Positions 41,993 through 52,499 of a stretch of DNA of 64,000 nt are shown piece after piece. The DNA lies in NCBI GenBank assembly GCA_029961685.1, contig JARWKL010000005.1, forward strand, positions 11,436,164-11,500,163, read 5' to 3'. The notes beneath the pieces were generated by a model. That model saw only the letters and a list, made by a program, of their open reading frames with translations. It was not told where the DNA came from and searched no databases. Position numbers and translations under genes: made by a program. The DNA is from Aristolochia californica (taxonomy: Eukaryota; Streptophyta; Magnoliopsida; Piperales; Aristolochiaceae). How positions within the stretch are numbered: the stretch's first letter is position 1; each line of letters begins with the position of its first letter.

Positions 41993-42319
41993 GCACTAAT
42001 ATTATTATTTTAATTTTTTTCTTTAATTTACTTCATTTTATTTCAGTTTTAAGTCACAGGGGTATTTTTGGAATAGTTCATTTATAGGGGTATTTTTGTA
42101 ATATTTTACCTTAAACCTTGTAAGGGTCAACCATATTTAAGGGGTAAGTGTAATGAGAAAGGCAAGCATTGATTTTAGGTTAATTTTAGGTTAAACAGGT
42201 TTGGAGTTCTCCTTACGAGTTCTAGGGTTTTCAAGCTTCTCTTTGGCTTGATCTTCGTTTTCTTTTCTTCCTCCCTACGAATCCCTACAAATCCATGTGT
42301 TAGATCTAGGACCGTAACA
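41993..42319 (+). repeat. Gypsy C 3' LTR
   Basis: 327 bases, TGTTATGCACGC to CCGTAACA, followed by GGAC and the remainder of the copia D LTR. Confidence 0.92.
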
Positions 42320-42396
42320 GGACTCTTCTTAGTGTCCCACGTCCTCATGGTGGGTCCCACCAGCTTGAGCACCATGGTGGGTCCCACATTATAACA
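42320..42396 (-). repeat. Copia D 3' LTR, inner part
   Basis: It continues the LTR after gypsy C ('tgtcccacgtcctcatggtg' to 'attataaca') and is followed (minus strand: preceded) by purine tract 'gcttgaagggga'. Confidence 0.9.
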
Positions 42397-42399
42397 CTC

Positions 42400-43784
42400 C
42401 CCTTCAAGCTGGGCATGAGAAGATATCATAAATGCCCAGCTTGCTGCATATGGTAGACATGATCTTGTGAGTGACCGGCTTGGTGAGAATATCTGCAACT
42501 TGACTTAGTGATGATATATGCTTCAGAGATAAGAAACCAACTTGGAACTTTTCTCGTATAAAATGGTAATCCACTTCAATATGCTTTGTTCTTTCATGAA
42601 AGACTGGATTCGATGTAATGTGTATTGCTGCTTGATTGTCACAGTATAGATCTATTGGAGCTTCTTTGTAGAATCCCAACTCAGTGAGAAGAGATCTTAT
42701 CATATGAGTTCACTAACATTGTGTGCCATGGCCTTGTATTTTACTTCTACACTAGATTGTGCTACTACATTTTGCTTCTTGTTTTTCCATGTAACCAAAT
42801 TCCCTCCAACCATCGTACAAAATCTAGAAGTAAATTTTCTGTCATTCGGGGATTCGGCCCAGTCTACATCTGAGAATCCTTCGATGTTGAAGAGACCATG
42901 GTTTTTAGAGAGAAGCCCACTTCCTAGAGCTCCTTTCAGATATCATAGTATTCTTTCAAGTGCTTGCTAATGATTAAGTTGTGGCTTGTGAATGTATTGA
43001 CTTACCACACTTACTGCAGATGAAATATTCGGCCTTGTTACACGTAGGTAAATAAGTCGTCCCACTAGTCTTTGATATTTCCCAATATCTACATCTTCCC
43101 CATTGCCTCCACATAAATTTTGTATTTGAGTCCATAGGAGTGCCTGCTGGTGTGCATCCCATCATTCATGTCTCCTCTAGTAGATCAAGGGCATACGTCT
43201 TTCGGGATAGCACATTCCCATGTCTGGATTGTAATACTTCAATACCCAAAAAATATTTGAGTAGTCCAAAATCCTTCATCTTGAATTCAACACATATTTT
43301 CTCCTTTGTTTTCTGGATGCCCTCAAAATTACTCCCAGTTAAAATAATATCATCAATATATACAACCAGAATCACCTTTCCTCTCGGTGTATTTTCAATA
43401 AATACTGAGTGATCTCCAGAGCATCTGTGAAAGCCAGCCCTTATGATGGCTTGACTAAATTTTTCAAACCATGCCTGAGGGGACTTCTTTATACCATATA
43501 AAGATTTTTTTAGGTGGCATACTGACTCCCCCTCAACCACATACCCAGGTGGTTGGTGCATGCAAATTTCTTCTTTAATATCACCATTAAGAATTGCATT
43601 TTTACATCAAGTTGATATATCGGCCATGATGAACTGGCTGCCAGAGATAATAATATATGTATCGAGTTCATTTTTGCTACTGGAGAGAAGGTTTCTTCAT
43701 AATCAATTCCATAGAATTGAGTGTAACCTTTGGCAACCAATCGAGCCTTCAATCATGCAATTGACCCATCCGGATTATGTTTGA
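42400..43784 (-). pseudogene. Copia D reverse transcriptase (C-terminal part) and RNase H
   Basis: Minus-strand frames 43752-43510, 43561-43166, 43165-42974 and 42703-42404 form the 3' half of pol. RT shows '[20 protein letters not shown]', '[10 protein letters not shown]', 'KSLYGIKKSPQAWFEKFSQA', and the active site 'VVYIDDIILTGSNF' with both Asp residues. It continues with 'LKYFLGIEVLQS' and 'LLEET', a stop, then 'GCTPAGTPMDSNTK'. RNase H shows 'SDVDWAESPNDRKFTS', 'YKAMAHNVSE' and 'IDLYCDNQAAIHITSNPVFH' with 'RTKHIEVDYHFIREK'. Stops at several junctions inactivate it. Confidence 0.92.
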
Positions 43785-44580
43785 TAGTATAAACCCACTT
43801 GCCACCAACGGGTTTTTTATTTGTGGGAAGAGGAACCAATGACCATGTATGATTGTCATTAAGGGCCTTCATTTTTTCATCCATTGCTACATTCCACCCT
43901 GGATGTTGTAGAGCCTCCTGATAGGACTGTGGAACAGATATGGAGGAAATAGAAGAAAGAAACTGACAACATAAAGGTGAGAGGCGATGATGAGACACAA
44001 AATTTGAAATGGGATGAGAAGTAGAAGGTCTAGTGCATGGTCTAGGTTCTTTCCTTATTGAAATAGGACGAGTATCATATTGAGGGCCAAAAATAACTGG
44101 TGATGAAGGACTTACCTCTGTTGGATCTGTTAACTCGATAGGTGTGGTGTCAGCCACTTGCTCGGGGGGTTGAATAATCTTTGTATCATGAGGCAAAATC
44201 GGTCGAGGGGAACCTGGTACTGAGGACAGACCAGAAGGAGCACTATCAGAATAAAATGAGGAGTCTTCAAAAAAGGTTACATCCCTGGACACAAATAAAC
44301 GTTGAAGAGTAGGACTATAACAAACATAACCCTTTAGTGTGCGAAAGTATCCTAAAAAGATACACTTGATAGATTTAGGATCAAGTTTGCTGTGTCTAGG
44401 TAATGAATTATGAACAGAACATTGACATCCGAAGACTTTCAAAGGTAGTGAAAATGGATCATGATTTTGTAATAATCTAGAGTAAGGAGATTTATTGCCA
44501 AGAACGGTAGGTGGTAGACGATTTATAAGAAAGCCAGCCGTAAGGATTGTATGAGGCCAATAAAAGTATGGAACTTTCAT
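43753..44580 (-). CDS. Copia D integrase C-terminus to RT start
   Basis: This uninterrupted 275-codon frame is the longest in copia D. It runs from the integrase end ('VPYFYWPHTILTAGFLINRL', 'KSPYSRLLQNHDPFSLPLKV') through the GKGYVCY-type core ('KCIFLGYFRTLKGYVCY') and the 'RDVTFFED' block. It continues across the proline/serine-rich linker to the RT start 'SYQEALQHPGWNVAMDEKMK', 'NHTWSLVPLP' and 'KWVYTIKHNPDGSIA'. It ends one codon before the next RT block, at a single stop. The same region in copia J is split by gypsy E/H. Confidence 0.9.
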   Translation of the reverse strand: MKVPYFYWPHTILTAGFLINRLPPTVLGNKSPYSRLLQNHDPFSLPLKVFGCQCSVHNSLPRHSKLDPKSIKCIFLGYFRTLKGYVCYSPTLQRLFVSRDVTFFEDSSFYSDSAPSGLSSVPGSPRPILPHDTKIIQPPEQVADTTPIELTDPTEVSPSSPVIFGPQYDTRPISIRKEPRPCTRPSTSHPISNFVSHHRLSPLCCQFLSSISSISVPQSYQEALQHPGWNVAMDEKMKALNDNHTWSLVPLPTNKKPVGGKWVYTIKHNPDGSIA

Positions 44581-44589
44581 GGCATAAAA

Positions 44590-45452
44590 TAAACCTCGAG
44601 CTACCTCAAGAATATGATAATTTTTCCATTTGGCTACACCATTTTGTTGATTGTAGGTGCATGATGTTTGATGGATAATGCCATTTTCTTGACAAAAAGA
44701 GCCAAGGTCTTTGGAAACATATTCGTTGGAATTATCAAACCGGAGAATTTTTATTTTTTGACAAATTGTGTGATTACCATAGCATGAAAAGACTTAAAAA
44801 TGAATGATATCTCAGAACGCTCCTTAAATATAAACAACCAAGTTGTACGAGTGAAATCATCAATAAATGTAATAAAATATTTTTCTTGAGAAATGTTGGA
44901 GACACTCAAGGGCCCCCAAACATCAGTACAAATTAAAGAAAATGGAGTGACACTTTTGACTTCTGGGCGAGGAGAGTATGTACTCCTTTGATGTTTACTC
45001 AATTGACAGACCTCACAATGAAATTCTGACCTTACTTTAGGAGAAGGAAATTTATAATGAAGAGATTGTGCAAATGGATGTCCCAATCGATTGTGCCATA
45101 ACCTTGTCTCATTTTCAGTAGTAGAAACCATATTTATTTTTGGCACGACCAAGTAGTAAAGCCCCCCGTGTTCATGGCCTTCACCAATCACCTGCTTCAT
45201 TATAAGATTCTGAAAGACACATGAAGTGGGTGAGAAGGTGACGAAGCAATTAAAATATTTTGTTAGCTGACTAACAGATAATAGATTCAAAGGGAAAGTA
45301 GGAATGAAAAGAATATCAGTGAGCAGAAGTGATAGTGTGATAGAAGTCGAACCTTTCCCTTCGACTTTGGTTTGAGAACCGTCGGCTATGGTAACAAACT
45401 TGTGTGAAAGACTCGGAGATAGAGAATGTAATAAATTTTTCTCATGATTCAA
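44590..45452 (-). pseudogene. Copia D protease end and integrase N-terminus/core
   Basis: The frame 45452-44751 begins just past the protease active site. There the expected W-I-I-D-S-G reads stop-I-I-E-S-stop, so the catalytic Asp is gone. It continues 'FVTIADGSQTKVEGKGS' and 'PLNLLSVSQLT'. The GAG-pre-integrase zinc domain follows: 'RLWHNRLGHPFAQSLHY' and 'CEVCQLSKHQRSTY'. The integrase core starts with first Asp in 'LICTDVWGPLSVS' and 'YFITFIDDFTRTTWLFIF'. The second Asp block ('DNSNEY') and the Glu block lie in shifted frames at 44750-44590. Confidence 0.88.
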
Positions 45453-45659
45453 TTATCTAGGATGAAGATGAGGCAAATAGCATACCTGAAGCGGTAGTGG
45501 CAGCAAAAGTTGCAGAGGAACTGTGAGAAGAACTAGCATTGTCTTCATTTTTTGAAATAGCTCATACTCTTCATCAGTAAAAATTTTCTGTGCTGTTGAT
45601 TTTGTGGGTTCTTCTTCTTTTGTATCACTTATAAAGGCTTGGTTAGCCCTTGTCAATTC

Positions 45660-46532
45660 TGACTATCCATTGGCTTTATAGCATATTTATTTATAATGGC
45701 CATATTGTCCATAGTAAGTGCATACCCTGTAATAGCAATGTTGTGTAGTGTGGCCAAATATTTTACAATGAGTACATTCTTTCCCATTTGCTTTGCCAGT
45801 ACCAGTCCTTCCACCTCTTCCTCTGCCTCCTCTATAACCTCTACCTCGGCCTCAGCCGTGGTCAGATGATGATCCTCTATGATCGGAATACATAGCTAAT
45901 GATACTTCAGTAGTGGAGGAAGAAGTGTCTGGAATACGAAGTAGTGTTGCGCATACATCATCAAACTTCTGGATAGTAGAAGCACTCAAAAGTTGACTCT
46001 TGGCAATCTCAAGATGGAGTTTAACATTTGCAAGACAAATAGCTGTAATTAAGGCTTCCTTCTGTTTGTCTTGGATAAAAATATCTATGGTTGAAGGCTG
46101 AGCTAACTTCCACTTTTAAAGAAAACCTCTAAAGCGAGCCAAGTATTCATGGATATTTTCTCCTTGTTTAGTATTCAACATTCTTTGGAGAATATCAAAT
46201 GGTCTATGTAGAGTATCCGGGCAAGAGTACAGTTTAGCACATGTCTCCCAAATTGGTTTAGCAGTGTCAAGATGAATTAAATTGTTTTAGACATGTTCTT
46301 CCATGCTATTGATTAGCCAACTAATCACCAAAGTATCATTTTTTAACCATTTATTAAAAATATCATCTTCATCAATAGGTGGTCCTCGGGTTGTGAGGTG
46401 ACCAAGTAGGTCTTTTGTTATAAGGAACCTCTGAACTGATGTGGACCAACCAATAAAATTTGATACACCACAAAAGGGTATGGTGGTAATTCTCAGTATA
46501 TCACCTTTGATATTCATATTCTCTTCAGCCAA
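45660..46532 (-). pseudogene. Copia D gag with CCHC knuckle
   Basis: On the minus strand: 'MAEENMNIKGDILRITTIPF', 'NFIGWSTSVQRFLITKDLLG', 'FNKWLKNDTLVISWLINSME', a stop at about 46288, 'AKPIWETCAKLYSCPDTLHR', 'NIHEYLARFRGFL', 'ICLANVKLHLEIAKSQLL', then an Arg/Gly-rich tail. It ends in the knuckle 'CTHCKIFGHTTQHC', a perfect CX2CX4HX4C. Capsid and nucleocapsid are thus both recognisable. A short frame (45656-45453) after it is the acidic linker to protease. Same family as copia M. Confidence 0.88.
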
Positions 46533-47013
46533 GATAGGCCCTTCTTAAAAAAAAATTATAATAATAACACCAAGTAGTACTCTTCAAACAACTCGATGTA
46601 TGGGAAATTTTAGCATTGATGCTAAATTATTATTCTGATTTTTATCTTTAATACCACTCATAAGAGACTCAATAACAATCTTCTATATTAGGGAACTCTT
46701 AACCCACGAAAAAAATTCTAACAATCTGATCATGGACAAGTCTCGGTAAACAGAATTTCAAAACTGAAAAAAAATATTATGATAGCTGCTTCTAGATAGA
46801 GAGGCATGCATATCCATAATATAATAAGATGAAAGCATTCACATACTCATCCTTAAATCATATTCTAAATTCGGAAACCAGTAACATGAAAAGAAAAAAA
46901 TTTGAACACTTATCTTTCAGCTTGTGTTCTTCCTTCATAAGAGAGCGTTCTTTGAGTGGTGTTGATCATCACTTCGTTAGAGCATTCCTTTGACGAGGGA
47001 TCCTAAATATAAT

Positions 47014-47025
47014 GCTCTGATACCA
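47014..47025 (-). promoter_or_regulatory. Copia D primer-binding site
   Basis: GCTCTGATACCA on the plus strand, exact complement of TGGTATCAGAGC, abutting the 5' LTR. Confidence 0.93.
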
Positions 47026-47629
47026 TGTTGAATTTAAGATTCATTTTCCATAATTCCAAGCAAGAGAAAGAAGAAAGAAAAAAAGAAGAAAAGGGAAGAA
47101 GAGCTCTCGAGTAGAGATAAGAAAAAAATAAAAGAGAAATGAGAGGTCGCACCAAGCAAAGAGAGAGAGAGAGAGTTTAACTCAAGAATTAGATGTGTAA
47201 CTTGATTAATTCCTAATTACAACACCTCTATTTATAGTAGAGGAAGATGTAGAGTCCTTATACAATTAGCCTTTCAATCCTAATTACATTCCAACTCTAA
47301 CTCTCTAAGATAAGTCTATTCAACCCAATCTACTAGAAGACTAATATGAGTTGAAGTAGAACTCTTTGTTCATTCACTTGAATATAAGGGAGGAGGCCAG
47401 CTCGTGGCCTTATCTTTGTGGGTCCCTCATGATCTTCTAGCTCATCTTGATAAGGTTGCCAGCTCGTAAGATATATGTGGGTCTCACTTGATGTTCAAGT
47501 CTTCTAACTCATTTCAGCTTATGCTTCTTAATTCCTTAACTCATGCTTACTTGGGTGAGGACTTTTCCTGGTGTCCCACGTCCTGGGTCCCACCAGCTAG
47601 AGCACCATGGTGGGTCCCACATTGTAACA
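47026..47629 (-). repeat. Copia D 5' LTR
   Basis: 604 bases, minus strand TGTTACAATGTGGGACCC to TTAAATTCAACA, followed on the plus strand by CTTGG. Confidence 0.93.
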
Positions 47630-47663
47630 CTTGGTTAGGTTTTGAAAAAAAAAGGTGTGAAAA

Positions 47664-47785
47664 TTGTTGAATTTGTGGAAAAGTGAAATACTTCATTGAC
47701 ATCAATAACTTGTTGTAATTAGAGTACATGAATCTCTATTTATAATTGAGGAAGGTAGTAGAGTCCAATTACAATAAAATTTCCC
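47664..47785 (-). repeat. LARD LTR fragment a
   Basis: Plus-strand 'tgttgaatttgtggaaaagt' onward is the complement of the last about 122 bases of the LARD LTR. It stops abruptly against gypsy E protease sequence. Confidence 0.85.
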
Positions 47786-48557
47786 TTGAGTCAACCAGGC
47801 TTAAGAGAGGGTGCTCGTTGACTAGAGCATAAAGTTGCATGGTTTTGGTGGATTGGAGGCCAGTAATGGCGTGGAGAGAAATTGCAGGTTCTTTCTCCAC
47901 GGGCTCTTCGCTCTCTGGAGCTTCCTCCTCCTCATCATCCACTTCTAATCAAAATAACTTTAGACATTGATGTCCAAATGTGTACTTTTCATCACAATTA
48001 TAACATAAGACTTTGGACCTTCTGCCTTCCATCTCTGTCCTGTTTAATTTTTGGATTTTTCAATTCTAATTGGTGGCCCCATAGCTGGGCTTCATCGAGC
48101 ATTTGGAATGCGGCCAACCCCACCTCGTCTATTTCAGCCATCTTTTGATGTGAAAAAAATTTCTCACACCTATAGAGCCAAATCAAAGGGTCCTCAGACC
48201 CCTTAAAAATTGGTAAGTCCAATTTGGTATATCTTGGGATGGTCCCACTATCTAGACCAGCACTCACGCCACTTGCTGGGTACTTTATTCGTCCAGCAAA
48301 TTGGTCCCCTTGTGTGGTCGGAGGGCTCCTCCCTCCTTACCAAGGGGTTGGGTTTCTTGCCCACAAACATTCATCTCCTATTAGATAAACTTTAACCTAT
48401 GCATTTACCTGGTTAGAGATTTACGAGTATCTGCTATCCACCAGTGTAGCCAGACACCCCTCACTTTCTTCCTACCCTGCTACTAGTTCGACACGTATCA
48501 TTTCCCTGATGCTGTCTAACAATTCAGCGTTGTTGGAGGACTCTCCCATCCTGACCT
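47786..48557 (-). pseudogene. Gypsy E gag to protease start
   Basis: On the minus strand after the primer site: 'GTIPRYTKLDLPIFKGSEDP' and 'LIWLYRCEKFFSHQKMAEID' (frame 48267-47998), then the zinc knuckle 'LCYNCDEKYTFGHQCLK'. A stop and an acidic linker 'LEVDDEEEEAPESEEPVEKE' follow. Then comes 'AISLHAITGLQSTKTMQLYA' leading to 'LSLVDS', the first residues of the protease active site, where the sequence is cut. The remaining protease, RT and integrase are in half H (53947 onward), with about 150 bases lost between. Confidence 0.85.
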
Positions 48558-48569
48558 GCTCTGATACCA
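48558..48569 (-). promoter_or_regulatory. Gypsy E/H primer-binding site
   Basis: GCTCTGATACCA, exact complement of TGGTATCAGAGC, three bases from the LTR. Confidence 0.92.
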
Positions 48570-48572
48570 AGA

Positions 48573-49052
48573 TGTTGTGGTCACTGACCATAGACTGAGT
48601 AATTCGATGGTGGGAGAGAGTTTCTTGCAATTCTGAATTAGAACCAGGTCACCATGCTCTGCTCGATCGACCTATGTTGACGATTGGTGGGAAATAAACG
48701 GAATGGAACGAAGGGGAAATGAGAAATTGAATGGAGTGGAGGAAATCAGGCTCGTTAAAGGGAGTCCTACACCTTGGGTTCCTCAAGGGGAATGCCGACC
48801 CTAGGTTCCACAAAGGAGAATGTTGATCCTTGATAATTTCTGCTTAATTCACATTACGTTCGATAGCCTCTTAAAGCCAAGGCCCGATATCTCAGTTATT
48901 ACAATAATGCCCTTAGAGGCCTTCCTACTTATAATTCATGAAATAAGAAATAAAGGAAACATGTAATGCCTAATGTCCTTCACTGCTCCACTGAGTTACT
49001 AACTCGTCCGCGTCGCCTCTGGATGACTCGTCCTGCTATCAAGTCCACAACA
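48573..49052 (-). repeat. Gypsy E/H 5' LTR (inverted half)
   Basis: 480 bases, minus strand TGTTGTGGACTTGATAGC to GGTCACCACAACA-type end. It is nearly identical in content to the 479-base LTR at 60106-60584. The outer flank is TAAGT (49053-49057), the complement of ACTTA at 60585-60589. Confidence 0.92.
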
Positions 49053-50025
49053 TAAGTCCTTCCCCTCCTATGTTTAGGCCTAAATTTGATACTCGGCCTA
49101 TTGTTTTAAGAAAGGAACACCGTTCATGTACTACTTATCACCCTATCTCGAACTTTATGTTTCACCATCGTTTGTCTTCAGATTGCTCTCAATTCCTTGC
49201 ATCTCTTTCTTCTAATTCCATTCTACGATCCTATCATGAGGCCCTGAAGCATCCAAGATGGAAGGCGGCTATGGATGCACACATTATATGAGAATCAAAC
49301 CTGGTACTTAGCATTGCTCTCAAAAGGGAAAAATCCAGTCGGTTGTAAATGGGTTTTTTGGGTTAAACATAACCTAGATGGGTCCATTGTTCGCATTAAA
49401 GCCCAACTCTTTGCTTAAGAATACACTTAGTACTATGGGATTGATTATGAGGAGATCTTCTCTCCTGTTTCAAAATTAAATTAAGTACATATACCCTTAT
49501 CTCTTGCTTCTAACTCATCATGGCCCGTATATCAACTCGATGTAACGAATGCCTTCTTAAATGGTGATATACGTGAGGAAATTTATGGGTTCAACCACCA
49601 GGTTACGTGGTTGAAGGGGAGTCAGTATGCCGATTAAAAAAATCCTTATATGGGCTTGAACAATCCCCTCGGGCTTGGTTTGATAAATTTATCAAGCTCT
49701 TCTAAGGTTTGGTTTTCATTGGTGCTCAATAGATCATTCAATATATTTTAAAGATATTAGTTGTATATGTTGATGATATTATCTTAACTGGCGATGATGC
49801 ACATAACATACAAGAAATGAAAAATATGATATGCCAGGAGTTTAAAACTAAAGATTTGGGACTGCTTAAGTATTTTTTAGGTATAGAAGTTCTTCAATCC
49901 AAGCATGGGATAATATTGTCTCAGTGGAAATATATCTCGGACCTCCTCGAAGAAACAGGAATGAAGGGGTGTCGACCAGTTGACACACCTATGGATAAAA
50001 ATGTAAAATTCCCACCTGAAAGTGC
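49053..50025 (+). pseudogene. Copia J, reverse transcriptase part
   Basis: Plus-strand pieces: 'MFRPKFDTRPIVLRKEHRSC' and 'RSYHEALKHPRWKAAMDAHI'. Then, through stops, '[20 protein letters not shown]', active site 'VVYVDDIILTGDDAHN', 'FKTKDLGLLKYFLGIEVLQS', '[20 protein letters not shown]'. The active-site Asp pair is kept, but many stops lie between. The first codons continue the protein that ends at 60585 on the minus strand; compare copia D 'DPTEVSPSSPVIFGPQYDTR'. The piece ends at about 50025, fused to gypsy F integrase. Confidence 0.88.
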
Positions 50026-50760
50026 TGGTAAAGACCGCATCACGATCACTAACAATTGATTCTGGAATTTCATACAAATGGACAATATGCTCGAGGAAGG
50101 TCTGGGCCACTCTGGATGTGGTATAGGGGTAGGAATAAAATGAGCATACTTAGAGAACCTATCCACCACTACAAATAATACTGATTTGCCTGTTGTCTGG
50201 GTAAGACCATCGATGAAAGCCATAGAGATATCTGCCTAAACTTGTGTAGGGAGTGAGAGAGGCTGGAGAAGATCCGCTGGACTTAAGTGTCCGGTCGTTG
50301 ACAGACTTGGCATGTTGTGACATATGCTGCAATGGTGGTCTTCATTCCCTGCCAATAGAAATCTGCTCGAATGTGATGCAAGGTTTTCTGGATGCCTTCA
50401 TGAGTGTTGTCATGGTAAGCAAAGAGGATTGCTGAAATCAACTTGAAAGTGTGTGGTAATATAAGCACTTGTTGTAGCAAACAAGAGAATCCTGGATTGA
50501 CCACTTAGAGCCCATTGTCCCCTCTGTAATTTTTGTGTGTAGTTCTTGTAGGACCGGATTGCTAGTATTTTCCTCCTTAACTAAGTCTAAGAGAAGAAAA
50601 CGAGGTTGGCTGATGGCATAGATGAGCTGTTGATTCTCCAAGCGTCGTGATAGGTTGTTTAACCACCCGAAGTAGTACTCCATGGAAAAGTCAAACCCCA
50701 TCAATTTACTAATCCAGTGTTGTTGAGGAGAAGTAGTTGGGCGCTGCTCAAACAAATATT
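50026..50760 (-). pseudogene. Gypsy F RNase H end and integrase
   Basis: The frame 50755-50438 starts in RNase H ('EQRPTTSPQQHWISKLMGFD', 'LNNLSRRLENQQ'). The next frame (50504-50283) carries the integrase zinc domain: 'FAYHDNTHEGIQKTLHHIRA' and 'YVTTCQVCQ'. The core (50223-50026) has '[20 protein letters not shown]', '[16 protein letters not shown]' and '[17 protein letters not shown]' with the second catalytic Asp. The Glu block is missing because the gene is cut there. Each domain is in a different frame. Confidence 0.85.
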
Positions 50761-50999
50761 TAAGACAAATGATTAGTACGGATGAGAAATGAACGGCCCC
50801 ACAAGTAAGGTCACCATTGTTGGGAAACCTTGGTCAAACCGATTAATTCCCGTTCATATGCTGCCAATTTTGTATGCCTTGCTGCCAATTGCCTGCTGAA
50901 ATATGCAATGGGGTGGAAGTGTTGCTTTAGGACGGCCCCAATTCCCCCACCGGATGCGTCACACTCGACCACAAATAATTCCTCAAAATTTGGGAGTTG

Positions 51000-51960
51000 A
51001 ATAACGGGTGCGGAGGCGAGAGCTAGTTTGAGCTCTTTGAAAGACTGTGTGGCCTGGTCATTCCAAATAAAGAAATTTTTCTAGTGAAGGCTGGCCAATC
51101 ACACGGCTAACGGCCCATAATTTTTTATGAATTTTTTGTGGTATCTGGCTAACCCCAAAAAACCTCTCTAAACGGAGTTATTCTGAGGTTTGGCCAATCG
51201 GAAATGGCTTGAATCTTCTCGAAATAAATTGTAACCCATGCATGTGAAATAATATGGCCGAGACATGTGACTTCGTAAAAGAGCATTTAGATTTCTTTAA
51301 ATATAGCTGGTGCGTTCATTAACTGTTGAAATACCAACCGTAAATCCTTTGAATGTTGATCCCTGGACTTGTTGTAAATGAGTATATCATAAAAAAAAAA
51401 AAGTACAAATTTTCTTAGATAGTTTTGGAATACCTCGTTCATTAACGTCTGAAAAGTAGATGGGGCATTTGATAACCCAAACGACACCACAAAAAATTCA
51501 AAATGGCCGAGATGAGTGTGGAAGGCAATTTTCTCGATGTCGGTAGGATGTATACGAAGTTGATGACACCCTGAGCGCAAGTCCAATTTGGTGAATACCC
51601 ATGAACCATGTAATTCATCCAGGAGCTCCTCCACCACAGGGATAGGGAATGTATCTTTTATGGTGTGGGCATTTAAATCCCTATAATCGACACAAAATCT
51701 CCATGTACCATCATGTTTCTTGATGAGGAGGACTGGTGAAGAGAATGGGGAATGACTGTTGCGAATAAGGCTCTATTGCAGCATGGCTTGGCACGACTTT
51801 CCTATTTCATCTTTATAGAGGTGTGGATACCAGTATGGTCTAATAACCACCACATCTTAGCCAGGTTTTAAACAGATTTGATGATCACAGTGCCTCAAGG
51901 GAGGCAGCCCTGAAGGCTCTTGGAACAAGTCGGAGAACTCGTCTAGGAGTTTGTCTAAAG
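51000..51960 (-). pseudogene. Gypsy F reverse transcriptase
   Basis: The frame 51637-51287 covers '[20 protein letters not shown]', 'SGCHQLRIHPTDIEKIAFHT', 'GLSNAPSTFQTLMNEVFQNY' and the active-site box, which reads F-F-Y-D where F-F-D-D is expected. The first of the paired Asp residues has become Tyr. Upstream sequence (51960-51640) contains the fingers region in broken frames. Downstream 51290-51000 holds RNase H start motifs with stops. Polymerase activity would be abolished. Confidence 0.85.
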
Positions 51961-52015
51961 TGTTGTTCGGTTGGTCCTGTTTGTGGAGGGTATGAATGTG
52001 ATGTGGCTAGTCAAC

Positions 52016-52336
52016 TTAACGGCCATGTAACAACACTTGGCGTCTACCCGTTGAAAAACTCATAGTTAAAGCAGAGAAGTCCCACAGAATGGGGGCCAAG
52101 GTTTGCAACCATTTAATACCCAATACCATATCGAACCTGGCCAAAGGTATGACAAAAAATTCTGAATGAAAGAAAGTCGTACCGATTGAGAACTTTACCA
52201 CTTTGTTGATCCCATATCTAGGAATTTTCTCTCCATTGGCAACCAAAACCATGGTTGTTGGGTGGGGAAGGATCTGCAGTTGAAGGTGTCGAGCAGCCGT
52301 TAAGCTGAGAAAATTATGTGTACTTCCAGAATCCAC
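52016..52336 (-). CDS. Gypsy F aspartic protease
   Basis: A 106-codon open frame with the intact retropepsin active site 'MDSGSTHNFLSLTAARHLQL', the flap-side 'MVLVANGEKIPRYGINKVVK', and 'FFVIPLARFDMVLGIKWLQT' including the hydrophobic-hydrophobic-G motif. It ends 'LTMSFSTGRRQVLLHGR'. The domain cleaves the Gag-Pol polyprotein in retrotransposons. The start is not a true start (it should continue from gag). This is the best-preserved protease in the window, and it allows measuring what is missing between E ('LVDS') and H ('AEFLIIPLARFD'). Confidence 0.85.
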   Translation of the reverse strand: MDSGSTHNFLSLTAARHLQLQILPHPTTMVLVANGEKIPRYGINKVVKFSIGTTFFHSEFFVIPLARFDMVLGIKWLQTLAPILWDFSALTMSFSTGRRQVLLHGR

Positions 52337-52499
52337 GAGGCTGACAAGTTCCTAGTCCATTACTCAATCCCTAACTTGCATAGTTTTGGCAGATTTCTTG
52401 CCCGTAATGACATTCAGAGAGGTTTTTGGTGCGTCCTCCTTTGTAGTATCATCACTCAGTTTTGGTTCTACTACTTCATCTACTTCTAGCCAGAATCAT

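Larger units (their letters stand above)
35308..42319 (+). mobile_element. Gypsy C, gene-capturing LTR retrotransposon
   Basis: LTRs at 35308-35655 and 41993-42319 (TGTTATGCAC to CCGTAACA), exact primer site at 35658, and a short gag-like frame with a duplicated segment. It ends with the gypsy tail 'TFELEDKLFL' just before the 3' LTR. Flanks GGAC/GGAC (perhaps AGGAC) restore the copia D LTR when the element is removed. No protease, RT or integrase is present. Instead it carries fragments of PABP, a GH3 hydrolase, NAP1 and PABP again, plus unidentified stretches. LARD-2 is nested inside. Without LARD-2 it is about 4.4 kb. Captured host sequence within a delimited LTR element is the defining feature. 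Confidence 0.88.
34760..47629 (-). mobile_element. Copia D, nearly complete LTR retrotransposon
   Basis: The 5' LTR is 47026-47629 and the 3' LTR 34760-35307 plus 42320-42396; the latter is split by gypsy C. Both outer flanks read CTTGG (34755-34759 and 47630-47634), a perfect 5-base target duplication. The minus-strand order is primer site, gag with CCHC knuckle, protease, integrase, RT, RNase H: the copia order. Without the insert it is about 5.9 kb. A dozen or so stops and shifts make it inactive, though RT keeps its active site. Best-preserved element in the window. Confidence 0.93.

Noticed and set aside
35308..42319. Gypsy C as a simple insertion into a host gene cluster
   Set aside because: The host fragments lie between the LTRs, not outside them, and the outside flanks are copia D LTR sequence.
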